A stretch of DNA of 64,000 nt. Origin: Candidatus Amarobacillus elongatus (GTDB lineage: Bacteria; Chloroflexota; Dehalococcoidia; Tepidiformales; Tepidiformaceae). The notes below the pieces were generated by a model, which searched no databases, had not been told where the DNA came from, and saw nothing but the letters and a program-made list of their open reading frames with translations. Location of the stretch: assembly GCA_016703545.1 (NCBI GenBank), contig JADJBX010000002.1:186001-250000 (forward strand), given 5' to 3'. Below, in pieces: positions 55,716 through 64,000 of this stretch. The first letter of the stretch is position 1; each line of letters opens with the position of its first letter. The position numbers and the translations under genes were made by a program.

Positions 55716-56756
55716 ATGAAGCTCGCGATCAGCCTCGGCTATTCCGGGGCGAACATGGCTCTGCCCGTGAAGCACGTCCAGGAGGCCGAGGCGCTCGGCT
55801 ACGACTCGGTCTGGACCGCCGAATCCTACGGCTCCGACGCCATCACCCCCCTCGCCTACCTCGCCGCCGTGACCACGAAGATCAAACTCGGCACGTCGAT
55901 CATGCAGATCCCGGGGCGCACCCCGGCCATGTGCGCGATGACCATGGCCACCCTCGACGCCCTCTCCGGCGGCCGCGCCATTTGCGGCCTCGGGCTCTCG
56001 GGCCCGCAGGTGGTCGAAGGCTGGCACGGCGTGCCGTACGGCCGCCCGAGCGCGCGTCTGCGCGAGTACGTGGCCATCCTTCGCGCCATCTGGGCCCGCG
56101 AAAAGCCCGTCGAATTCCACGGCAAGGAGTACGACCTGCCGTACACGGGCCCCGGCGCGACCGGCCTCGGCAAGCCGCTGAAGAGCATCCTCCATCCGCG
56201 GCCGTTGCCCATCTTCATCGCCAGCCTTGGGCCAGCGAACATCCGCCTCACGGCCGAAATCGCCGATGGCTGGATCCCCGCCTGGTTCTCCCCCTACCAC
56301 GTCGACGTCTTCAAGAAGGACCTCGAAGCCGGATGGGCGAAGGCAGGCAAGGACGGCAAGAACTTCGAGATCCTCGGCGGCGGCAACGTCCAGATCACGA
56401 ACGACGTGAAGTCCGCGCTCCAGAAGGTGAAGCCCGGCGCCGCGCTCTACATCGGCGGCATGGGCGCAAAGGAGAAGAACTTCTACAACGAGGTCTTCAT
56501 CAAGTACGGCTACGCCGATGAAGCCAAGTACATCCAGGAGCTCTACCTCAGCGGCCGCAAGCAGGAGGCGGCGGAGGCGATCCCGGACGAGTTCGCCGAC
56601 GAGATCTCGCTCATCGGCCCCGCCGACCGTATCCGCGAACGGTTCAAGGTCTGGCAGGACGCCGGCGTGACCACCTTCCGCGTTGGCTCCAACGACCCGG
56701 AGGCGCTCCAGCTCATGGCCGACATCACCGGCGCGTCGAAGGGCGGCACCGACTAG
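55716..56756 (+). CDS. LLM class F420-dependent oxidoreductase
   Basis: Luciferase-like TIM-barrel enzyme that moves hydride with cofactor F420. 346 residues: MKLAISLGYSGANMALPVKH, EALGYDSVWTAESYGSD, TKIKLGTSIMQIPGRTPAMC, MATLDALSGGRAICGLGLSG (the family's L-x-G-G-R-x-x-G-x-G-x-S core), PIFIASLGPANIRLTAEIAD and the C-terminal IGPADRIRERFKVWQDAGVT. ATG 55716 has GCGGAGGAACGA. Substrate unknown. Confidence 0.93.
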   Translation: MKLAISLGYSGANMALPVKHVQEAEALGYDSVWTAESYGSDAITPLAYLAAVTTKIKLGTSIMQIPGRTPAMCAMTMATLDALSGGRAICGLGLSGPQVVEGWHGVPYGRPSARLREYVAILRAIWAREKPVEFHGKEYDLPYTGPGATGLGKPLKSILHPRPLPIFIASLGPANIRLTAEIADGWIPAWFSPYHVDVFKKDLEAGWAKAGKDGKNFEILGGGNVQITNDVKSALQKVKPGAALYIGGMGAKEKNFYNEVFIKYGYADEAKYIQELYLSGRKQEAAEAIPDEFADEISLIGPADRIRERFKVWQDAGVTTFRVGSNDPEALQLMADITGASKGGTD

Positions 56757-56786
56757 GTTCCCGGCGGCGCGAGTTCCACCACCACG

Positions 56787-56816
56787 ACGGCCCTCCGCGA
56801 GGAGGGCCGTTTCGTT
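56787..56816. terminator. bidirectional intrinsic terminator
   Basis: ACGGCCCTCC, loop GCGA, GGAGGGCCGT, then TTCGTT. Between the F420 oxidoreductase and the convergent kinase; it reaches the last base of the kinase stop. Confidence 0.88.
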
Positions 56817-59800
56817 CAGGGGCGGGCGACTTCAATGATGCCCAGCGGCACCACCGCGCGAAGGTGCGTGCCCTCGCCGGGCGCGCTTTCGACATCGAAG
56901 GTGCCGCCCAGGCGTGTGGCGCGCTCACGCATGGACCGCAACCCGAGATGCCCGGGGAACTCGCCGCCGCTGTCGAAGCCGTGCCCGTTGTCCCGGATGT
57001 CGAGCGTCGCCAGCCCGTCGCTGCATTCGAGCGTGAGGTCCACATGCGTGGCCCGCGCGTGCTTCACCACGTTGTGCAGCCCTTCCTGCGCGATGCGATA
57101 GAGCGCTTCCTTGGCCGGCAGCCCGGTTTCCGGCTCGTCGCACAGCTCGGCGTCGACTTCGACGCCATAGCGCGCGCGGGTGGATGCCACCTGCTTCTTG
57201 ATCGCCGCGATGAGCCCCTCGCCTTCGAGCGATTCGGGCCGCAGCTCGAAGATCAGCGCGCGCATCTCGGCGAGGCCCGCCTCCGCGAGCGATAGGACAT
57301 AATCCACCGGGTCCTTCGCCTTCTCCGGCGAGCGGTCGAGCAGCGTGCGCGCTGTCCGCGCTCCGAGCGCGATGCCGTAGAGCGCCTGCGAGACGCTGTC
57401 GTGGAGTTCGCGGGCCAGCCGCTGCCGCTCCTCGACCGCCGCCAGCGATTGCGCCTGCTCGTACAGCCGCGCGTTTTCGATCGCCAGCGCAGCCCGTCTC
57501 GCGAGCGCGGTGAACAGCCGCTGTTCATCGCTCGTCCAGTGGTGGGGGCTGGTGTACGCGCCATTGAGGATCGCGAACAGCTCCCCGTTCACGAATACCG
57601 GCACTTCGATGAGCGCTCGGATCCCGAGTTCGAACGCCCGGCCCTGCGAGCGGTCCGGCCGCAGTTCGGCCGCCGTGAACACGTACCCCGGCCCCCGCAG
57701 CCCGATGCGTTCGAAAACCGCCGCGCGGCCCGCCTCCGCGAACGAATCGGCCACGCGCTCGACCGCCTCATCTGGCGCGTTGCTGGAGGCGATGATGGTC
57801 GGCCGCAGCGCGCCCTGTTCCCACATCGTCAGCGACGAGTAATCGGGCCCCAGCATGCCCGTCACCGCGTCCAGCAGCGCCCGCAACACATCGTCCAGCC
57901 GGAGCGACCGGTGCAGCTCCTGGTCGGCCTGGTACAGCGTTTCCAGCTGCCGGTTGCGGTCGCTCAACTCGGAGAAGAGGCGCGCATTTTCGATCGCGAC
58001 GGACGCCTGGCTGGCGATGGCGCGCAGGAACGCGGTCTCGCTCTCCCCCGGCAGTTCGCCTTCGAGGTAGTACAGGACGAGCACACCGCGCAGCCGTTCG
58101 CGGTACACGAACGGAACCCGCACGACCGATTCCCACTCCGCGTCCGCGATCAGCGGCCGCAAGTCCTGGAACCCGGGGTGCGAAAGCACCCGCCGGCGCG
58201 CGTCGGGGAGGACGGCGATATCGGTGAAGTACGCCGGGTCCTCCGTTGCGAACTGCATCGCGATGCGGTGGAACTCCTCCAGGTATCCCTCCGGCAGTCC
58301 GTGGGAACCGCCCACGCCCATCGGCATCCCCTCGACGTCGTCGAGCATCACCGCGCACGCGACGGCGCTCGTTCCTACCACGACGTCCTCGGCGAGCGCG
58401 TCGAGCACCGACTGCAGCGGCCGATCGAAGGTCAGCGTGGCCGCGATCCGCGCGAGCGCGTCGCTCTGGCGCCGCCCCTGTTCGGATTCCGCGAACAGCC
58501 GTGCGTTCTGCACCGCCACGGCGGCCTGGTTCGCCACCGCCGTGAAGATCGGCGCGAGGTCCGCCGTGAACGGGTCGGCGCCGGCATGGAAGGTGTTGAG
58601 CGTGCCCAGGAACTCGTCGTGGTACAGCAGTGGCGTCACCACCGACGACTCCCATTGCGCGTCCCGCAGGTACGTCTGGATGCTCGCCGGGAGCGGCGAG
58701 AGCAGCATCTGCGCCCGCGCGTCGTGCAGCACCATCGGCCGGCGGCTCTCCGCCACCATCCCCGCCGGGGAGACGCCGCTTGCGCGGACCGCCTCCCCCA
58801 CCGCCTCCGTGAACCCCACCGGCAACCCGGACGAGCCCCAGGACGTCAGCCGGAACGGGTCGCCGTTGTCGTGCAGGGTGATGGACGCAGCGAGCGCGCC
58901 CGTCGCTTCCCGCACGTCGGCCGCCATCTCGGCCAGCGTCCGCTTCATCGGCTGGTCGAGCGTCAGCTGCGAGGCGATGCGCGCGAGTGCCTCGGTCTCG
59001 CGCAGCCGCCGCCCTCGCTGGTCGAACAGCTCGGCATTCTGGATCGCGACCGCGGCCTGGCTCGCGAACGCCGTCGCCAGCCGCACATGTTCGGGGCGGA
59101 AGGCGTCCACTTCGCGCCGCGACACCGTGAGCGCGCCGATCACGCGGTCCTGCGCAATCAGCGGCACCATGATCTGCGATCGGATGTAGCTGAACGCGGA
59201 CAGCTCCATGTACGGCCCGAGCAGCTCCTTCGCCGCCAGCGCGTGGTCGTCGTCGCCGCGCACGTCGCCCGTGATGGATGGCTCGCCGCGCCGCATGCAC
59301 TCCACGAGGTGGTTCCGCGGCGGCGTCTTCAGCCGCAGGCCGATCGCCTCGTCCTCGCGTTCGAATTCGCCGCGCGACTCGATGATCACGACTTCGTCCC
59401 GCTCCAGCCGGATGATCGCCGAGCCGCTGTACGGGATGACGCGCCGCAGGTTCTGGAGGATGGACCCCAGCAGCGGCTGCAGGTCCAGCGTTTGGGCTGT
59501 GCTGAGGCTGACGTCGAGCAGTGTCTCCGCTTCGCGGCTGCGCGCTTCCGTCTCCGAAAACAGCCGCGCGTTCTCGACGGCGACGGCGATGAAGTCGGAG
59601 ATGCCGCGCGCCAGGCGTACCCGCTCCTCCGTGTAGTACCCCGGCTCGTCGAACGCCAGGGCCACGTACCCGAAGGTGGTGTCCTTGCGCACCAGCGGAA
59701 TGGCCAGCCACGACACGATGTACGTGAACGCCTCGTCCAGCGCCTGCCCGGCGAAGGCGCGGTAGGCGCGCGCGGGGACGCTCTCGCCGCGAACATCGTC

Positions 59801-62609
59801 GATCGCCACGTACCGGCCCTGCGACAGTTCGCGGGCGAGGTAGCCCGTGGTATCGCGTCCCGTTTCGAGCCGCGCGCGGGCCTCGTACTCCGAAATCGCC
59901 GGGCCGCGGCGCTGCAGCACGCGCGGCACGCCCTCTTCGATCACCTGGATCGACGCCGCCTTGTACCCCACGACCTGCTCCAGCCGGTCGAGCACGAGCG
60001 ACAGCAGCTCTTCGAGATTGAGCGTCGATGCGAGGCCGCGCGACACATCCAGCAGCGTGCCCAGTTCCCGGCCACGGGCGCCCGTCTCCTCGAACAGCCG
60101 CGCGTTCTCGATGGCGGCGGCGGCGTGCGAGGCGATGCCCAGCACCACATTCGCGTGCCGCTGGTCGTAATAGCCGGGGCGCTCTCCGGACAGGCTGAGC
60201 AGCCCGATAATGCGGTCCTGGTTCAAGAGCGGGACGGCCATCCACGATCGAACGTACTCGAACGGCTCGCTCGTCAGGTGCGGGCCGAGCACTTCGCGGT
60301 ACCGCACCGCGAACGGCGACGCGTCCCGAACGTCGTCGATGATCACCGTCTCGCCGCGCGCGAGGATCTCCTTGAAGTCGTCCGCCTCCGCCAGCGAATA
60401 CCGCATGCCGACCGTGCCCGGAGCGCCCAGCGGCTGCGTCGGTGTCCGTGCCTGCAGCACGACGAGGTCGTCGTCCTCGCTCGTCATCAGAGTCACGCCG
60501 CTGTACCCGACCACGTCGCGCAGCTGGTCCAGGAGCACGTTCACCAGCTCGTCCAGGTCCAGCGTCGAAGCCGCGGCGCGGGCGGCGTTCACCACCGCCT
60601 CGAGTTCGCGGCCGCGCTCCGTGGCCGCCGCGAACAGCCGCGCGTTCTCAATCGCAACCCCTGCCTGCGCGGCGAAGGCGAGCGCGACATCCGCGTGGCG
60701 GCGCGTAAAGTACCCCACTTCCGGCCGCGACATGTTGAGCATGCCCACGACGCGGTCGTTCACCACCATCGGCACGGCCAGCCATGCGCGGATGTGGGGG
60801 TTCGTCGCCACGAACGCCTCGTCGCCGCCGTTCGCCTGCCGGTAGTCGATGGCGATCGGGTCATCGCCGCGGGCATCGACGACGACCACCGCCTGCCCCT
60901 TCTCCAGCTGCTCCCAGATGCCGCGCAGCCGAGTCGCGGGGAACCGCAACCCCACCGCCAGCGGAGACGAGTAATCGCCGGGCTCCCGGTGCCCGCCGAG
61001 GATGGTCAGGAAGCCGTTTTCGTACGTCAGGATGCCCGCGGCCTGGTAGTCGACGATCTCCTTCAGCTTCTGAACGATCTGCTCCACGAGCGCTCGCGGT
61101 TCGAGCGTGGAGCTCAGGCTGTTCGAGACTTCGAGCAGCGTGCCGATTTCGCGCGTGCGTTCGTCCACGAGCCGCTCGAGCACTGCCTCGGTCTCGACCT
61201 GCTCGGTGATGTCGCGCACGACGCCGAGGACGTGCGCCTCGCCCTGGTACGTGATGGGAGTCGCGAAGATTTCGACCGGGAACTCGCTGCGGTCCGCGCG
61301 AAGGGCGACGGCGCGCACGCGGTGGTCCTGCCCCTGCCGGGCACCCTGTACCAGCGCCCGCACGAGGCTCTGGTACTGAGGGTGCAGGAACTCCGACATC
61401 GGGATGCTGCTGAACTCCTCCGCGGAGCGACCGTGCATGCGGCAGAGCGCCGGGTTCACCGTCACCACCCGCATCTCGACATCCAGGATGAGCATGCCGT
61501 CGCTCGTGGCTTCGAACATGCTCCGGTACAACTGCTCGCGTTCGCGCAGCTCCAGCTCGCGCCCGGAGAGCTCCGACGTCATGTCGTTGAACGACGCCGC
61601 AAGCATGGAAAGTTCGTCATTTCCGCGCATTTGCGGAATATGCACGTCGTAGTCGCCGCGTGCCACCGCCCGCGTCCCATCCAGCAACGCCCGCACTCGC
61701 CGCAGCACGAAGAGGTCGCCAATCGCCCAGGCCGCGCCCAGCGCGAGCAATGCCACCAATCCCAGCCCGAGCAGGTTCTGGCGCAGTGAGCGGTCGACCT
61801 CCGCGTAGACGGTCGAGGTGGGCACACCGACCGCCACGGACGCGATCGCGGTGTCGTCGAAAACGAGCGGTTTGTAGCCGTATAGCCGCTCCACGCCGTC
61901 GGCGTCCCGGTTCGTGAGCGAGCCCGCGGCGCGGTCACCCGCGATCGCCGCGCCGAGCAACTGCGGCTGGTCAATGCTCGTGCCCGCCAGCCGCTCCCAG
62001 TTCGACGACCGGAAGAGGATGGTCCCGGCGCGGTCCAGCAGCACGGAAACGCTGCCCGCGGGCAGGGTCGTCGCGCTCCCGATCTGGTTGATTGCCTCGA
62101 TATCGAAGGATCCGCCGATGACCGCGAGGATGCTCCCGTCATCGGCGAGGATCGGTTCCGCGAACGGTACGGCCGGCCGCCCCGTCAGCGGCTCCGTCGG
62201 GGTGTAGGTGCCGGAGGCATGCTTCTTCGTCGCCACCGCCTGCTGGAACGCACTGAGCCCGGCAACGCTGATCCGGCTCGTCGCTAGGGTCGGCCACCCA
62301 CAGGACGCCCAGCTCAGGGTTCTCCGGCCGAACGGAGCGAAGGATCTCCTGGCACGCTGCGGGATCGACCTGCCGGATCTCCGGCACGGCCGCGAGCGCG
62401 CGGAGCACGCGCCGCGCGTGCTGGATGCTGGCGGCCACATCGCGCGCGACGAGGTCCGAAAGCTGCAGCGTCTCGGCGGTCGCGTCGTCGTGGGCCTGGT
62501 CGCGGCGTTCCGCCGTCGTCCACAGGACCAGCGCGAGCGCCGGCAGCACGGCCAGTGCCACGAGCAGCAGGAGCCGCGCGCGCAGCGTCAGGGAGGGGAG
62601 GCGGCGCAT
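56816..62609 (-). CDS. giant multi-GAF NarL-type histidine kinase, frameshifted near the start
   Basis: 1,930 residues when corrected. N-terminal membrane helix (LRARLLLLVALAVLPALALV), an extracytoplasmic Cache-like domain (FAEPILADDGSILAVIGGSF), second helix (LLGLGLVALLALGAAWAIG), HAMP, a PAS domain (YRSMFEATSDGMLILDVEMR), then seven GAF domains, each opening with a TLLxVSxxLxxTLxL-type helix (about 61150, 60610, 60065, 59525, 58990, 58455 and 57935). Ends with HisKA_3, phospho-His in RQRLARELHDSVSQALYGI, and a HATPase (DIRDNGHGFD). One extra base near 62280 separates the first 110 residues. GAF copies resemble one another, pointing to tandem duplication. Start is 7 nt after the regulator gene. 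Confidence 0.92.
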
Positions 62610-62616
62610 GGCGCCC

Positions 62617-63267
62617 CTAGTGCTCGGCCAGCTGGTCCGCCGGCACCAGGCCCGCGCGCACCGCGTGGAGCGCGGCCTGCGTCCGGCTCTGGACGCCCAG
62701 CTTCCCGAGGATGTTCGAAACGTGCGTCTTCACCGTCTTCTCGCCGATCATCAGGTCGCGCGCGATCTCCTTGTTCGCGCGGCCCACGGCCAGCAGCTTG
62801 AGGACGTCGGTCTCGCGCTCGGTGAGCGGTTCAGGCTGCTGTTCTGGCTGGCGCATTTCGCGCATCAGCCGCGCCGCCGCCTGTGGCGAAAGCTGCACCT
62901 GGCCCTGCGAGGCCGCACGAATCGCCTTGCGGAGCGCGTCCGCCTCCGTGTCCTTGAGCAAATAGCCGATTGCCCCGGCGCGCACCGCGCCCACGACCGA
63001 GGCGTCCTCGAGCACGCTCGTGAGCGCGATCACCTCGACGTCCGGCAGCTCCCGGCGGATGTGGCCAATGGCGGTGATCCCGTCCATGACCGGCATCAGC
63101 AGGTCCATCAGCACCACGTCCGGCTGCAGTTCGTGCGCCATCTTGAGCGCCTCGGCGCCGTTCTCGGCCTCGCCGATCACGTCCAGCTCGTCGTCCAGCG
63201 CCAGGAACATCTTGAGGCCCTGCCGGACCACACTGTGGTCGTCGGCCAGAAGAATACGGATGGTCAC
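62617..63267 (-). CDS. NarL/FixJ-type response regulator
   Basis: 216 residues from GTG 63267 (AGGGGG upstream). Receiver: acidic pair ADD at 8-10, phospho-Asp 55 in VVLMDLLMPVMDG, Thr in IALTSV, Lys in YLLKDTEA. Output: LuxR-type helix-turn-helix PLTERETDVLKLLAVGRANK and VKTHVSNILGKLGVQSRTQA. Cotranscribed with the giant kinase that follows, its evident partner. Confidence 0.95.
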   Translation of the reverse strand: MTIRILLADDHSVVRQGLKMFLALDDELDVIGEAENGAEALKMAHELQPDVVLMDLLMPVMDGITAIGHIRRELPDVEVIALTSVLEDASVVGAVRAGAIGYLLKDTEADALRKAIRAASQGQVQLSPQAAARLMREMRQPEQQPEPLTERETDVLKLLAVGRANKEIARDLMIGEKTVKTHVSNILGKLGVQSRTQAALHAVRAGLVPADQLAEH

Positions 63268-63388
63268 AATTCGCCCCCTGCCGCCGCGCCCCGTGCGCCG
63301 CCTGTCGCCACTCTACTAAGGCCCCTACCGCCGGGAAAGGAAAAACGGCCGCAGGCACGCAAATTCAGCCGAAAGGATGACCCGGCCC

Positions 63389-64000
63389 TCAGCCCGGAGC
63401 AGGAGGGAGCGACGGGCGAGCCATCGCGTCATCCAGTGCCGCCAGCAACGCCGCCTTTCGCGACACGAACGCGGGCTCCGTGACCAGCGACGGAAGCCTT
63501 GGCCGCGCGAAGGGCGCGTCAACCACTGTCGCGATCCGCCCCGGCCGCGGCGACATCACCGCGACGCGGTCCGAGAGGAGCAGCGCCTCCTCCACGTCAT
63601 GGGTCACGAACAGCACCGTGCGCTGGTGGCCCATCCACACCTCCTGGAGCCATGCCTGCATTTCCCGCCGCGTGATGGCATCCAGCGCCCCGAACGGCTC
63701 ATCGAGCAACAGCGTGTCCGCGGGCGTGAGAAAGGTGCGCAGGAGCGCCAGCCGCTGACGCATCCCGCCACTGAGCTGCGCCGGCCACGCTCGCTCGAAC
63801 CCCGTCAGCCCGAACTGGTCGAACAGCGCGAGCGCCCGTGCGCGTGCTTCGGGCCGCTTCATGCCGGCGATCTCCGCCCCGAGGGTGGCGTTCTGCAGGG
63901 CCCGCCGCCACGGGAGCAGCAGGTCCTTCTGCGGCATGAACGCCGCCAGTCCTGGCCGGCCGATGGTGCTCTGCCCCCCGACCTCGGCCTCGCCCCCGTC
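63389..64000 (-). CDS. ABC transporter ATP-binding protein (nitrate/sulfonate/thiamine-precursor type), partial
   Basis: Runs off the right edge, so Walker A is missing. Q-loop MPQKDLLLPWRRALQNATLG, signature LSGGMRQRLALLR, Walker B TLLLDEPFGALDAITRREM, H-loop LFVTHDVEEALLLSDRVAVM. The Tau/Ssu/Nrt subfamily is shown by LLPWR and PGRIATVVDAPFARPR. Permease and binding protein should lie to the right. The open frame extends unbroken to base 64000. Confidence 0.92.
   Translation of the reverse strand, partial: DGGEAEVGGQSTIGRPGLAAFMPQKDLLLPWRRALQNATLGAEIAGMKRPEARARALALFDQFGLTGFERAWPAQLSGGMRQRLALLRTFLTPADTLLLDEPFGALDAITRREMQAWLQEVWMGHQRTVLFVTHDVEEALLLSDRVAVMSPRPGRIATVVDAPFARPRLPSLVTEPAFVSRKAALLAALDDAMARPSLPPAPG

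Overview
This is a high-GC bacterial chromosome segment carrying core housekeeping genes. There is no phage, plasmid, CRISPR, rRNA or tRNA gene, and I saw no recognisable insertion sequence. Gene content suggests Chloroflexota, perhaps a Dehalococcoidia/Tepidiforma-like lineage: a TIGR01906/DUF1461 membrane protein, very large multi-PAS and multi-GAF histidine kinases, an LLM-class F420-dependent oxidoreductase, a eukaryote-like NADP isocitrate dehydrogenase and a Tat-type lipoprotein solute-binding protein. The phylum is an inference from gene content, not a measured placement.

Layout. 1-2.0 kb: 5' part of an acyl-CoA carboxylase carboxyltransferase (minus), a protein of unknown function and an MgtC-like membrane protein. 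2.0-5.4 kb: leuS behind a possible leader peptide, then a bactofilin. 5.5-10.4 kb (minus): HtrA-like protease, GH18-like surface protein, rsmD, coaD and a coiled-coil protein, probably one operon. 10.4-14.3 kb (plus): greA, lysS, a Nudix hydrolase and serS. 14.4-17.6 kb (minus): a mini zinc ribbon, a D-threonine-aldolase-like enzyme and typA. 17.7-22.8 kb: an acyltransferase, a lipoprotein, an unknown gene, a DinB-like protein, enolase and peptide deformylase. 22.86-25.2 kb: nadB-nadC behind a 25-bp operator-like dyad. 25.3-27.9 kb: ilvE with a PH-like membrane protein and an SGNH-like protein. 28-30 kb: an orphan peptide-type solute-binding protein. 30.4-34.3 kb: the TCA pair aconitase and icd. 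34.5-43.3 kb: an AlkA-type glycosylase, a histidine kinase, asd, folD, DUF1461, yebC, an MFS exporter and htpX. 43.4-50 kb (minus): RidA, RuvB and a roughly 1,580-residue multi-PAS hybrid kinase. 50-56.8 kb: a site-2 protease, a three-gene module of small unknown proteins, a TIM-barrel-like protein with an amidohydrolase, a sugar dehydrogenase and the F420 oxidoreductase. 56.8-63.3 kb (minus): a seven-GAF histidine kinase with its NarL-type regulator. The right edge cuts an ABC ATPase.

Three patterns run through the window. First, many otherwise conserved genes (at least nine) carry small indels that break the frame while the protein remains recognisable in the next frame; aconitase (about seven) and the multi-PAS kinase (about eight) are worst, while long neighbours are clean. 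This looks more like consensus error than gene decay, but the clustering is odd. Second, at least eight starts have a TANNNT-like -10 element ending exactly 6 nt before the start codon, which predicts leaderless transcripts. Third, three genes (icd, the AlkA-type gene, folD) have the same purine-rich tract directly after the stop codon, followed by a GC-rich hairpin.

Regulatory candidates worth testing are a Leu-rich leader peptide plus hairpin before leuS, an intrinsic terminator inside the greA leader, the nadB dyad, and a structured leader before aconitase.
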